From Alphaproteobacteria bacterium (GTDB lineage: Bacteria; Pseudomonadota; Alphaproteobacteria; Rs-D84): a DNA stretch of 32,276 nucleotides. Position numbers and translations under genes: made by a program. The first letter of the stretch is position 1. Each line of letters opens with the position of its first letter. The notes under the pieces are model-generated. The model worked only from the letters and a program-made list of their open reading frames with translations, ran no database searches and was not told where the DNA came from. Shown here piece by piece: positions 8,407 through 16,329 of this stretch. The stretch covers positions 1 through 32,276 of the forward strand of contig JAFOVN010000027.1 of the NCBI GenBank assembly GCA_017392345.1, written 5' to 3'.

Positions 8407-9006
8407 TTATTTTATTTTCTTTAGTTTTTGTGCAAAATCGCGCGTGTATGAAACAGCGGACCAAAGACTTGCCACTAATGCAAACCAAAGTGCAAATATA
8501 CCAATGTTTGGTAATGCGTAAATTGCATAGACCAATGCGGTGCCGTCTGATGTGCCGGTTATGGATGCACCAAGCGCGAACAGTGCAAGGAACGCGGTTA
8601 TCGAAATCATCTGCATCGCGGTTTTGATTTTTCCCATTGAAAAACGTGCGTGTGGAACGGGCATAGGAATCTTTTGAGTACCCAAAAATTCGCGCAGACC
8701 ACTGATATACAATTCGCGCGCAATCATTATTATGATTGGAATTACCGTAAACCAAACCGGCATCATAATACATAATAATACAAATGTGTTCACAACCAAT
8801 AACTTGTCGCCGATATGATCCATAACACCACCAAGTTTCGTGCATACATCGTATTTGCGTGCAAGGTATCCGTCAAAGAAATCGGTCAGTGCCGCGATTA
8901 AAAATAATATAAGTGTCGTCATATACATTCCCGACATCAATGTTCCAATGATTGCAAACGATGCAAAAATTCTAAAAGCCGATAAAAAGTTCACGAAAAA
9001 TTTCAT
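8407..9006 (-). CDS. pgsA: CDP-diacylglycerol-glycerol-3-phosphate phosphatidyltransferase (PgsA)
   Basis: PgsA makes phosphatidylglycerol phosphate in the inner membrane, the committed step to phosphatidylglycerol. The protein has 199 residues and several membrane helices. The CDP-alcohol phosphatidyltransferase signature DGxxAR-x8-GxxxDxxxD is complete in DGYLARKYDVCTKLGG followed by VMDHIGD (about residues 44-66). Start ATG 9006 has GAGGAA 7 bp upstream. It lies 40 bp downstream of uvrC and has its own extended -10 in the gap, so it can be transcribed alone or with uvrC. A uvrC-pgsA pairing is common in proteobacteria. Confidence 0.94.
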   Translation of the reverse strand: MKFFVNFLSAFRIFASFAIIGTLMSGMYMTTLILFLIAALTDFFDGYLARKYDVCTKLGGVMDHIGDKLLVVNTFVLLCIMMPVWFTVIPIIIMIARELYISGLREFLGTQKIPMPVPHARFSMGKIKTAMQMISITAFLALFALGASITGTSDGTALVYAIYALPNIGIFALWFALVASLWSAVSYTRDFAQKLKKIK

Positions 9007-9033
9007 TTTAATTCCTCTTTGTTTGGTTGATGT

Positions 9034-9042
9034 ATTATATCA
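9034..9042 (-). promoter_or_regulatory. pgsA extended -10 promoter
   Basis: TGATATAAT on the minus strand (9042-9034) in the short gap after uvrC. It gives a leader of about 20 nt that carries the ribosome site. Confidence 0.6.
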
Positions 9043-9046
9043 TATA

Positions 9047-10465
9047 TCAATGAAAATGTTCGTATATTTTTTTTGCCGCCGCGCCGCCAAGGCCTGGAAC
9101 GCGTTTTAGTGTTTGAATGTCGGCATCCATAATTGCACGCACGGAACCAAAATGATTCAATAATAATTTTTTTCTCGTTGGACCAATGCCTTCGATTTCA
9201 TCAAGGCACGAACCGGTCATTGCCTTGGCACGGGTGGTGCGATGATATGTTATGACAAAATGGTGCGCTTCATCACGGACACGGCGCAATAATAAAAATA
9301 ATTTTGAATCTTTTGGCATGTCGCGATATTCCGTGCCGTCCGGCATTATAAAGTGTTCATCACCATTTCGGACTTCACCTTTTGTCACGCCAAGAATTGG
9401 GATGTTTGGTGCGGTTTGGTGCGCGATGTTCCACTGGGCACGACCGCCATCAACAATTATTAAATCGATTTCAGGACTGTTTTGAACGGCGCGTTCCACA
9501 AATTCCGCCATCATCGCAATATCGTTTCCGGCGCGTGCGCGGTCGCGTAATTTGAAATGCCGATACCCAGATTTTATAAATCCGTCGTGGCCAAATGTTA
9601 TCATCGCACCAACGGGATTTGTTCCAAACAAATGTGAATTATCAAACACGCCGGCATAAGTTATTTTTTTACCAATCCATTTTTCCATTTCGATTATGGT
9701 GTTGTTCCAATCGGTTTCTGAATTTGTTCTATACGCCGGATTCGTGCGTATACCGCGAATTGATGTTTTTGTCATTGCGGAAATTTTATCGCGTAAAATT
9801 GCGGCGTTTTCAAAATCCATTTTTTCCGAACATATTTTCATTTGTGTCGATAATTCGTTTATGATTGGTTCGCTGTCGCCCGTCAAAATCCGTCGTGCAA
9901 GTTTTACATTTTCATCATAGTCTGGAACATTTTGTGTGCATGGTGCGCTGCATCGGCCAATTTGATAAAGCAGGCATGGACGTGCGCGATTTTTCATAAA
10001 TGTATCCGTGCATGTTCGAATACGACAAACCTTTTGAATCATTTTTATTGTGTCGTTTAGTGCGTGAACCGACGGATATGGGCCGTATACATCGCGACGC
10101 TGGGATATTTTTCCGCGGAATTTTAATAAACGCGGGTATTTGTGATTGGTAAGTGCCAACATGGGGTACATTTTCCCATCGGTTAGCATAATGTTATATT
10201 TTGGTTTTTCGGTTTTTATCGTTTTTTCTTCAAGTATAAGTGCATCTGATTCCGTAGGTGTGATTTCCCATTCGACGCGCGCGACAAGTGTGCGCATAAC
10301 CTGTTTATGCAATTCCAGTTTTGAAATATCGACATATTGGTGCAACCGATTCGATAGATTTTTAGCCTTGCCAACATAAAGCAAATTCCCGTCCGCATCA
10401 TACATGCGGTAAATGCCGGGGGAATTTGGCGCATTTTTTATTAAATCACAGAATTGAATATTCAT
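9047..10465 (-). CDS. uvrC: Excinuclease ABC subunit C (UvrC), short form
   Basis: UvrC makes the two incisions of nucleotide excision repair after UvrA/UvrB mark a lesion. The protein has 472 residues from ATG 10465; UvrC is usually about 600. In order: an N-terminal GIY-YIG nuclease (SPGIYRMYDADGNLLYVGKA), a cysteine cluster (CLLYQIGRCSAPC), a UVR motif that contacts UvrB (SEKMDFENAAILRDKI), the RNase H-like endonuclease (VFDNSHLFGTNPVGAM, DLIIVDGG, DEAHHF), and the C-terminal double helix-hairpin-helix (IEGIGPTRKKLLLNHFGS, VPGLGGAAAKKIYEH). All domains are visible, so the short length comes from compact linkers. Only a weak ribosome site is seen. Confidence 0.94.
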   Translation of the reverse strand: MNIQFCDLIKNAPNSPGIYRMYDADGNLLYVGKAKNLSNRLHQYVDISKLELHKQVMRTLVARVEWEITPTESDALILEEKTIKTEKPKYNIMLTDGKMYPMLALTNHKYPRLLKFRGKISQRRDVYGPYPSVHALNDTIKMIQKVCRIRTCTDTFMKNRARPCLLYQIGRCSAPCTQNVPDYDENVKLARRILTGDSEPIINELSTQMKICSEKMDFENAAILRDKISAMTKTSIRGIRTNPAYRTNSETDWNNTIIEMEKWIGKKITYAGVFDNSHLFGTNPVGAMITFGHDGFIKSGYRHFKLRDRARAGNDIAMMAEFVERAVQNSPEIDLIIVDGGRAQWNIAHQTAPNIPILGVTKGEVRNGDEHFIMPDGTEYRDMPKDSKLFLLLRRVRDEAHHFVITYHRTTRAKAMTGSCLDEIEGIGPTRKKLLLNHFGSVRAIMDADIQTLKRVPGLGGAAAKKIYEHFH

Positions 10466-10482
10466 ATCTTTTATGATAAAAT
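10454..10482 (+). promoter_or_regulatory. Promoter of the prepilin-rluC-asmA operon
   Basis: TTGAAT (10454-10459), 17 bp, TAAAAT (10477-10482), the latter with an upstream TGA as extended -10. It overlaps the uvrC start codon on the other strand, so divergent expression may be linked. Confidence 0.7.
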
Positions 10483-10516
10483 AAAAGAAATTAAATAGCA
10501 AATAAAGGATTGAAAA

Positions 10517-10981
10517 ATGAAAATGGAATCTGGACGTTCAATGATTGAAATGTTGGGGGTGCTTGCCATCATGGGGGTGTTGACGGTTGGCGCAATCGGG
10601 CTTATATCCACCGCGATGCGGACGCAAAAACGCAATACGGTAAACGAAGAAGTGTTGCAAATGGTGACTGGCGTGCGCCAATTACTTGGTGAATATGACG
10701 ATTTTTCGCACATAGATAACACGACGATATTTGGTGCAATCGGTATGTCACCGAAAAATCCATATGGCGGAACGTATGAATTGGCAGTTGACCCGGCAAA
10801 CTATCGGCAATTTGTTGTGACGATAAATGGTTTGTCCCGTAATGATTGCGAATATTTTATAACCAAGGCGTGGTCTGATTCGGTTGGGTATTTGGCGACC
10901 GATGGCAAACAGAGTGGGGCAAGTGGAAATTGTCGTATGGAAGACGGCAAAAATGTCGTCAAAATAACATATGGTGAATGA
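10517..10981 (+). CDS. Prepilin-like protein with N-terminal methylation motif
   Basis: The protein has 154 residues. The short basic leader and class-III-type motif GRSMIEMLGVLAIMGVLTVG match type IV prepilins: peptidase cleavage before the hydrophobic helix, with the conserved Glu at +5 in SMIEM. The rest is a soluble domain with paired cysteines (NDCEYF and GNCRME) typical of a pilin disulfide loop. The start has AAAGGA upstream. It overlaps the next gene by a few bases or abuts it. No other pilus assembly gene is in the window, so whether it forms a pilus, a pseudopilus or a minor pilin is unknown. Confidence 0.8.
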   Translation: MKMESGRSMIEMLGVLAIMGVLTVGAIGLISTAMRTQKRNTVNEEVLQMVTGVRQLLGEYDDFSHIDNTTIFGAIGMSPKNPYGGTYELAVDPANYRQFVVTINGLSRNDCEYFITKAWSDSVGYLATDGKQSGASGNCRMEDGKNVVKITYGE

Positions 10982-10986
10982 TTCTG

Positions 10987-11952
10987 ATGGCGGATTCCGT
11001 GACTGTTTCGGCGGTGGAAGATGGAACAAGGCTTTTGCGGTGGTTCGGACGAAATTTTCCATCAATGCCGCATCGTGAATTTTATCGGCTTTGTCGTGGG
11101 GGGCAATTGCGCGTAAATTCGGCGCGTTGCAAGGGAACAGAGGTTCTGCATGTTGGCGATGTTATTCGTATCCCGCCAACAATTCGTAGATTTGCCGAAG
11201 TACCGAAAAAGACCGAATCTGGGGAACAGTTTTCTTTGTCAGATTTGGAAAAATTGCGGCATGCGATAATTTATAACGATGATGATATTGTTGTTTTTAA
11301 TAAACCCGCCGGTCTTGCCGTCCAAGGGGGCAGTGGTATTAGAAAATCAATCGATAAAATGGCGGCGGCGCTCTTTCCGTATTATAAAATTTCACTTGTG
11401 CATCGGTTGGACAGGGAAACCAGTGGTTTATTGGTTGTTGCAAAAAATCAAAAGGCGGCACAAGTACTGTCACGCGCTTTTCAGAGTAAAAGTGCGAAAA
11501 AGGAATATGTCGCGTTGCTAAATGGTGATGTGAAAAATTCACATGGTATTATTGATGATTATTTATTAAAGGGCCGGGTGTTTGATGGCCCGGAACGTGA
11601 AAATGGAACGGGCGCGCGTCCCGTTCATGCGATTACGGAATATCGTGTGTTGTCGCGTGTCGGTGGGGCGTTGACCTGGGTCGCGTTTTCGCCAAAGACC
11701 GGGCGCACACATCAATTGCGTCTGCATAGTGCGTTTGTGTTGAATGCGCCAATTGTTGGCGATGACCTTTATGGGCGAAATAAAAAAATGCCGGACGGTT
11801 TGGAATCTATGTTTGCAACAAATAATTTATTTTTGTTCGCGTATAAAATTACATTTCAACATCCATCCACCGGGCGTATGGTGACCTTTCGCGCGCCGGT
11901 GCCTGATTTTATGACGGCGGTTATGAAGTTGTTGGAATTTGAATTACCATAG
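10987..11952 (+). CDS. RluC/RluD-family 23S rRNA pseudouridine synthase
   Basis: The enzyme converts uridines to pseudouridine in rRNA. The protein has 321 residues from ATG 10987, preferred because GGTGA lies 9 bp upstream; ATG 10978 overlaps the prepilin stop as ATGA. An N-terminal S4-like RNA-binding region (LCRGGQLRVNSARCKGTEVL) is followed by the synthase domain. That domain has VVFNKPAGLAVQGG, the catalytic-Asp motif HRLDRETSGLLVVAKN, GRTHQLRLH and VGDDLYG. The family is clear; the exact target site (RluC type is most likely) cannot be read from sequence. It is the second gene of a three-gene run, with the AsmA-like gene 9 bp downstream. Confidence 0.9.
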   Translation: MADSVTVSAVEDGTRLLRWFGRNFPSMPHREFYRLCRGGQLRVNSARCKGTEVLHVGDVIRIPPTIRRFAEVPKKTESGEQFSLSDLEKLRHAIIYNDDDIVVFNKPAGLAVQGGSGIRKSIDKMAAALFPYYKISLVHRLDRETSGLLVVAKNQKAAQVLSRAFQSKSAKKEYVALLNGDVKNSHGIIDDYLLKGRVFDGPERENGTGARPVHAITEYRVLSRVGGALTWVAFSPKTGRTHQLRLHSAFVLNAPIVGDDLYGRNKKMPDGLESMFATNNLFLFAYKITFQHPSTGRMVTFRAPVPDFMTAVMKLLEFELP

Positions 11953-11961
11953 GGTAAAAAT

Positions 11962-14058
11962 ATGACAAAGAAAAAAAGAAAATTTTTTGTTTTTGCACGT
12001 GCGATATTTTTATTCTTTGCGGTGTTGATTGTTGCGGTTGTTGCAGCGCTGTCGAAAATGGATATGAATGTTTTGCGGAAAAATTTACTTGAAGTGTTGC
12101 GGACGTCGACGGGATTGCAAATCGAAATTATGGGCGATGTTTCGTGGAAATTATCTTTGCGACCGCGTGTGACGATGCGGAATGTCACCGTTCCAAATGT
12201 TGCCGGTGCAAAGCATAAAAATTTATTAGAGGCCGAAACCATAGAGGTGAATCTTGATTTGATTTCGCTGTTTTCAAATCGCCCGACAATTCAACGCGTT
12301 CGTGTAAATGATGCGCATGTTTATATTGATAAAAATTCCAAAGGTGAATTGATTTTGCCGAAAGTTGGGCCGGATGATAAATCGTCCTATACGCCGGATT
12401 CCGCCGTAGAGGCCGAAAATGAAATCCCGGAATATCCATTTGTTGACCCGGGACTTGGTGGGTTAAATGTTGATAAATTGGTTGTTGATATTGCGGGAAC
12501 AAAATATAAAGTTCCGGGTATAAATATACGTTATGTTGCGGCGTCGGATACGCGTGAATATCGTGGGTGGATAAAATTAGATGATTCTAATTTGGTGCCG
12601 TTTATTATTTCGCTTGATAAATATAATGCGGAACGGAAAGTTTATCCTGTGAATTTTGCGTTTTCATCAGATGGTGATGCGTTGACGGCGAATGTTGCAT
12701 TAGAGGGAACAAGTAAAATTCCAATAGATTTTGTTATCAAAGGTGATATCCCGGATATTCGTCCGATTGGAAAATTGCTGAATCTTGATTTTCCAAATAT
12801 GCCGGATATGCATGTTGATATTTCGGGTGGGTTGGATGAAAAAAAATTCACATTGCGGAAATCATCGATTTCTGTGCGGGGCAGTGATATACAATTTTCA
12901 GGCAGTATAAATTGGGCAAAGAAAAAATATGATATAAGTTTGAATTTGTCATCAAAGAAAATAAATTTGAAAGAATTGTTCCCGGAACTGTATGTTGGGT
13001 CGCGACCAAAAAATCGTGAATTAAATGTCTTTCATGACATGCCGTTGTTTGGAAAGTATATGTATGATAACCAATTGTCGATAAATGTTGATTTGGGAAA
13101 ATTTATTGTCTATCGCAATTTGTCGCTTGATAAATTCAAGGTAAAATTTACTGCACGTGATGGACGTGTTCGCGTTGATGCGAATACTGTGTTTGCAAAC
13201 GGGAATATCAAGGCCGCGATTGATGGAACGGTTGAACCGGATGGGCATTTGTATTTAGAAATGGGCGGAATTGGAAGTGGTATTACGGTGGGTCAGATAT
13301 TAAAGCAAATAAATATAAATAATTTTATATCTGATTTGCCACTTAGTTTTGAAACATATGTGCGTGCCGATGGTTTGGATATGTCGGGCATAATGCATAC
13401 CATAACGGGGCCGGTTCGTGTGTATTCAACCGCGCAGGGTTATGCGCATTCCGAATTGGTTTCGTATATGTATGGGGCGGATTTCCTTACCACATTGCGG
13501 CACAGTATCCAAGATATGTTCACGTCCGATAAAAAGTATAACCAAATGACCATAACCGGCGCGGTGGCTAATCTGATGCTGCGCGATGGTGTGGCGGATG
13601 TGAAAAACAGTGTTGCCATTGAAACAAATGCGATAAATATCCGCCTTGGGGGTGACATAAATTTGGGTGATGAAACATTGAACCTTTCGCTTACGACCGT
13701 GCCGGTGCGCGGGATAAAGTTGTCAATCACCGGCAGTGTTGTGAACACAATAACCATAACCGGAAATATGGCGGAACCAGATATTCAAATAAGTGGCGCC
13801 GCCGTCGCGGGCAAGGCGCTTTCGGCAACGGGGCTTGGGCTGTTGCTTGCGCCGATTACGGGTGGATTGGGACTTGTTGCGGGTGCGGGTGTTGGGTTAC
13901 TTGCGGGGGATTTGTTGGAAAATTGGTTGGCGGATAATCATCCGTGTGAAACCGCGTTGGAAAAGGGCGCGGCCGTGCATCGTCATGACCCCGAATGGAT
14001 GCGGGAAACGGCCGAAGATTTGGCAAATGGTGTTTTGAATGGTCAAAAATCAATGTGA
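11962..14058 (+). CDS. AsmA-family protein
   Basis: The protein has 698 residues. A basic N-terminus and one membrane helix (about residues 8-30) anchor a large periplasmic part. The AsmA N-terminal region is recognisable (LLEVLRTSTGLQIEIMGDVS, SLRPRVTMRNVTVPN). The C-terminal AsmA-like region (INIRLGGDINLGDETLNLSL, then VPVRGIKLSITGSV) is followed by a Gly/Leu-rich segment and a short polar tail. AsmA-like proteins are thought to be bridge-like carriers that affect lipid transport and outer-membrane assembly; that role is family knowledge. A weak AGGG precedes the ATG, 9 bp after the pseudouridine synthase. Confidence 0.88.
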   Translation: MTKKKRKFFVFARAIFLFFAVLIVAVVAALSKMDMNVLRKNLLEVLRTSTGLQIEIMGDVSWKLSLRPRVTMRNVTVPNVAGAKHKNLLEAETIEVNLDLISLFSNRPTIQRVRVNDAHVYIDKNSKGELILPKVGPDDKSSYTPDSAVEAENEIPEYPFVDPGLGGLNVDKLVVDIAGTKYKVPGINIRYVAASDTREYRGWIKLDDSNLVPFIISLDKYNAERKVYPVNFAFSSDGDALTANVALEGTSKIPIDFVIKGDIPDIRPIGKLLNLDFPNMPDMHVDISGGLDEKKFTLRKSSISVRGSDIQFSGSINWAKKKYDISLNLSSKKINLKELFPELYVGSRPKNRELNVFHDMPLFGKYMYDNQLSINVDLGKFIVYRNLSLDKFKVKFTARDGRVRVDANTVFANGNIKAAIDGTVEPDGHLYLEMGGIGSGITVGQILKQININNFISDLPLSFETYVRADGLDMSGIMHTITGPVRVYSTAQGYAHSELVSYMYGADFLTTLRHSIQDMFTSDKKYNQMTITGAVANLMLRDGVADVKNSVAIETNAINIRLGGDINLGDETLNLSLTTVPVRGIKLSITGSVVNTITITGNMAEPDIQISGAAVAGKALSATGLGLLLAPITGGLGLVAGAGVGLLAGDLLENWLADNHPCETALEKGAAVHRHDPEWMRETAEDLANGVLNGQKSM

Positions 14059-14068
14059 AAATAAATTC

Positions 14069-14088
14069 CCCCAGGGCAAGCCCTGGGG
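14069..14088. repeat. Strong hairpin after the AsmA-like gene
   Basis: CCCCAGGGC/GCCCTGGGG, nine complementary bases per arm and almost no loop. It lacks an immediate T-run; a T7 run comes 12 bp later (14101-14107) after AAAGTTCCAG. It may act as a terminator or as part of the intergenic palindrome family. Confidence 0.6.
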
Positions 14089-14110
14089 ACAAAGTTCCAG
14101 TTTTTTTGAT

Positions 14111-14728
14111 TTACTTTCCTTTGATATTTTTTTGCTGTTTTACCCAACCCGCAAATTGCACACAATTTTCAACAAACTCTAACTGTTTGTCTTTTGGAAT
14201 TGGGTTGATTTCTGGTATTGGGTTGAAAAAATTGTTTAATGTCGGTGCAATATTTCCCTGACCCGTTTGCGAATCAGTTGGCTTGATTTGTTCCAAGGTT
14301 ACTGGGTTGACGATTGCCGTGGCAAATAAGCTGTCTAATGTTATAACTTTTTTATCAGTGTCAATATTAGAAACATAGAACGTGTCATTATCTCCTGTGT
14401 GAATACTACGGGGGGATATTGTGTAGCCTGCATACTTTGGGTTTTGTTCTATAGATGTTTTTAAAGAATCATAGTTATAATCGCCGAACATAACATAAGA
14501 AGATTCTATGTCTGTATGACGAGGACTTTCTTGCCCGGGTTCATCAAAAAACCAGAGACCATGATAAAGATATAAATATGCAAAACCAGGTACCAAGTAT
14601 TGTTGTTTGGATTTTAACATTTGTTGTAAATTCTGAACGTTTAAATCTGGTGCTGATATGTGTTCGGTTCTGCGGTTTGAGTCTTTACGATATTCTAACG
14701 TTGCCGAGAAATAGTTGATGAAGTTCAT
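14111..14728 (-). CDS. Hypothetical orphan protein, 205 residues, AT-rich
   Basis: No family is recognised. Start ATG 14728 is chosen because AAGGA lies 6 bp upstream, and because the promoter lies inside the longer reading that begins at 14824. It has no signal peptide. The N-terminal half contains aromatic-rich segments (YLVPGFAYLYLYHGLWFF). The middle is rich in Asp, Ser and Thr, and a Pro/Asn linker (NNFFNPIPEINPIPKDK) precedes a short terminal helix. Codon use is AT-rich and includes AGA/ATA, unlike the flanking core genes, which suggests acquisition. It is a single-gene unit with its own promoter, inserted between the AsmA-like gene and dnaN. Confidence 0.65.
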   Translation of the reverse strand: MNFINYFSATLEYRKDSNRRTEHISAPDLNVQNLQQMLKSKQQYLVPGFAYLYLYHGLWFFDEPGQESPRHTDIESSYVMFGDYNYDSLKTSIEQNPKYAGYTISPRSIHTGDNDTFYVSNIDTDKKVITLDSLFATAIVNPVTLEQIKPTDSQTGQGNIAPTLNNFFNPIPEINPIPKDKQLEFVENCVQFAGWVKQQKNIKGK

Positions 14729-14780
14729 AATTTGTCCTTTTTCATTTGTGCTCTCTGCTTCCCCGAATAAACCATTTGGG

Positions 14781-14809
14781 AGAATACTATGGCTTATTAT
14801 ATTTGTCAA
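14781..14809 (-). promoter_or_regulatory. Promoter of the 14111-14728 gene
   Basis: Minus strand: TTGACA (14809-14804), 17 bp, TATTCT (14786-14781). The predicted start of transcription is about 45 nt before ATG 14728. Confidence 0.75.
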
Positions 14810-14848
14810 GATTTCTTTTGTCAATATGTGCGGGCGCGTCTTTTACCC

Positions 14849-14878
14849 TTGCACCGAATCGGCATTTTTTGATAAAAT
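14849..14878 (+). promoter_or_regulatory. dnaN promoter
   Basis: TTGCAC (14849-14854), 18 bp, TAAAAT (14873-14878). The predicted leader of about 40 nt carries AGGAG at 14913-14917. Confidence 0.65.
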
Positions 14879-14923
14879 ACCGTCTGAGAATGTAGAAACA
14901 GGAATAACAAACAGGAGTGTGAA

Positions 14924-16042
14924 ATGGAATTTTCTGTGTTTCGTCAGGTTTTGATTCGTGCACTGGGGCACATGCAATCGATTGTGGAAAAGCGCGCGAC
15001 TTTGCCGATTTTGATGAATGTAAAGTTGGATGTTTCGGACGATTTGGTGTTGTCTGCGACAAATGTTGATTTGGAATTGATTGAACATGTTGCGGCGGAT
15101 GTGACATTGGGCGGTAAAATAACTGTGCCGGTTCAGATGCTGTATGACATTGTGCGCAAATTGCCGGACGATGCCGAAATTTCGTTCAAGCAATCGGGTG
15201 ATTCATTGGTGGTGTCCAGTGGTCGCGCCGTGTTCCATTTGCCAACATTACCGGCGGAAAATTTCCCGGCCATGGCGGGCAGTAATTTAACGACCAAGTT
15301 TCAAATGACAACGGGGGATTTGGCGCACCTTATTAACCAAACAAAGTTCGCGATTCCGACCGATGATGTGCGTTATCATTTGGGCGGTATTTATTTCCAT
15401 ATTGCAAATGACGACGGTTCGAACAAATTGACCGCGGTTGCGACGGATGCCCAGCGTATGGCCCTGTGTGCGATGCCGGCGCCGGTGGGGTCTGCGGAAA
15501 TGCCGTCTGTGATTTTGCCGCGGCGCGTGATAGGTGAATTGTCAAAGTTATTAGAAGATGCAACGGTTGACGATGTAAATGTCGAACTTTCGGATACCAA
15601 AGCGCGCTTTACAATCGGGGCGGCGATTTTGACAAGTAAACTTGTTGATGCGCAATATCCGAATTATCGCGTTGTTATTCCAAAGGGCAACGATAAAATC
15701 GCGATTATGGACCGCAAGCAATTCCTTAACGCCGTCGATTTGGTTTCGGTGGCAAGTGTTGACAAGACGAAATCGGTGCAGTTGACTTTTTCAATGAACA
15801 AATTGGTCGTCAATGCATCAAGTCCGGATGCCGGAACCGCGACCCAGGAATTAGATGTCGAATATAATGGCGATGCATCGTTCACGGTGACGTTTAACGT
15901 GAAATTCCTTATGGATGTTGCGGGCCAGGTCGAAGGTGAAAAATTCCAAATGGAAATGCAGGACCCACTTTCGCCAACAATTATCAAGTCCACGAACAAA
16001 GACACGGACGCGTTGTTCATCCTTATGCCAATGCGGATGTAG
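14924..16042 (+). CDS. dnaN: DNA polymerase III beta subunit (sliding clamp)
   Basis: DnaN is the ring-shaped clamp that gives polymerase III processivity and recruits repair factors. The protein has 372 residues, the normal length, with three clamp repeats. Recognisable segments are QSIVEKRATLPILMNVKLDV, GGIYFHI, AVATDAQRMALC, VILPRRVIGEL and the C-terminal ILMPMRM, which contributes to the peptide-binding pocket. AGGAG is 6 bp before the ATG. In many bacteria dnaN follows dnaA directly; here they are over 11 kb apart, and dnaN is a single-gene unit with its own promoter and terminator. Confidence 0.96.
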   Translation: MEFSVFRQVLIRALGHMQSIVEKRATLPILMNVKLDVSDDLVLSATNVDLELIEHVAADVTLGGKITVPVQMLYDIVRKLPDDAEISFKQSGDSLVVSSGRAVFHLPTLPAENFPAMAGSNLTTKFQMTTGDLAHLINQTKFAIPTDDVRYHLGGIYFHIANDDGSNKLTAVATDAQRMALCAMPAPVGSAEMPSVILPRRVIGELSKLLEDATVDDVNVELSDTKARFTIGAAILTSKLVDAQYPNYRVVIPKGNDKIAIMDRKQFLNAVDLVSVASVDKTKSVQLTFSMNKLVVNASSPDAGTATQELDVEYNGDASFTVTFNVKFLMDVAGQVEGEKFQMEMQDPLSPTIIKSTNKDTDALFILMPMRM

Positions 16043-16064
16043 GGGATTAGTGAAAGTGTAAGTG

Positions 16065-16088
16065 CGGGCGCGAAAGCGCCCGTTTTTT
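16065..16088 (+). terminator. dnaN terminator
   Basis: CGGGCGC-GAAA-GCGCCCG stem-loop followed by six T residues. A near-identical stem is used after the nuclease gene at 27209. Confidence 0.9.
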
Positions 16089-16099
16089 ATTCCAGAGAA

Positions 16100-16263
16100 T
16101 AAAGTTCTCCTCCTGCGGAGGAGTACCCGAAGGGGGAGGTGGGGGTTATAGAAATAATGCTTTTTATTATTACCCCCACCCCGGCGGGTGCTACCCGCCA
16201 CCCCTCCGAAAATCACCCACGCAAAATAAAATTTTGCGCGGGGCCCGATGGAGGGGAACTTTA
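16100..16263. repeat. Composite palindromic repeat: two inverted copies of a GC-rich two-hairpin unit
   Basis: The ends are inverted repeats (TAAAGTTC at 16100-16107, GAACTTTA at 16256-16263). The left half runs AAAGTTC, CTCCTCC/GGAGGAG hairpin, ACCC/GGGGG, AGGTGGGGGTT. The right half on the minus strand runs AAAGTTCCCCTCC, a long AT-rich hairpin, GGAGGGGTGG, a GGCGGGT/ACCCGCC hairpin, then GGGGTGGGGGT. They are joined by an AATAAT/ATTATT hairpin. Related copies lie at 16511-16564 and 22391-22463. Loops and stems differ while the frame AAAGTTCCCCTC...GAGGGGTG...GGGGT is kept. No gene is present. ATTCCAGA borders the element at 16089-16096. Confidence 0.75.
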
Positions 16264-16294
16264 GACCGGGGGGCGCGTAAAACGAACTTTTGCT

Positions 16295-16323
16295 TTGCAC
16301 AAAGTATGATTTTATGATACAAT
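16295..16323 (+). promoter_or_regulatory. Strong promoter of the 16.33-16.51 kb structured RNA
   Basis: TTGCAC (16295-16300), 17 bp, TACAAT (16318-16323). The predicted start is near 16330. No open reading frame with a ribosome site follows for more than 230 bp. Confidence 0.75.
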
Positions 16324-16329
16324 ACTTAT

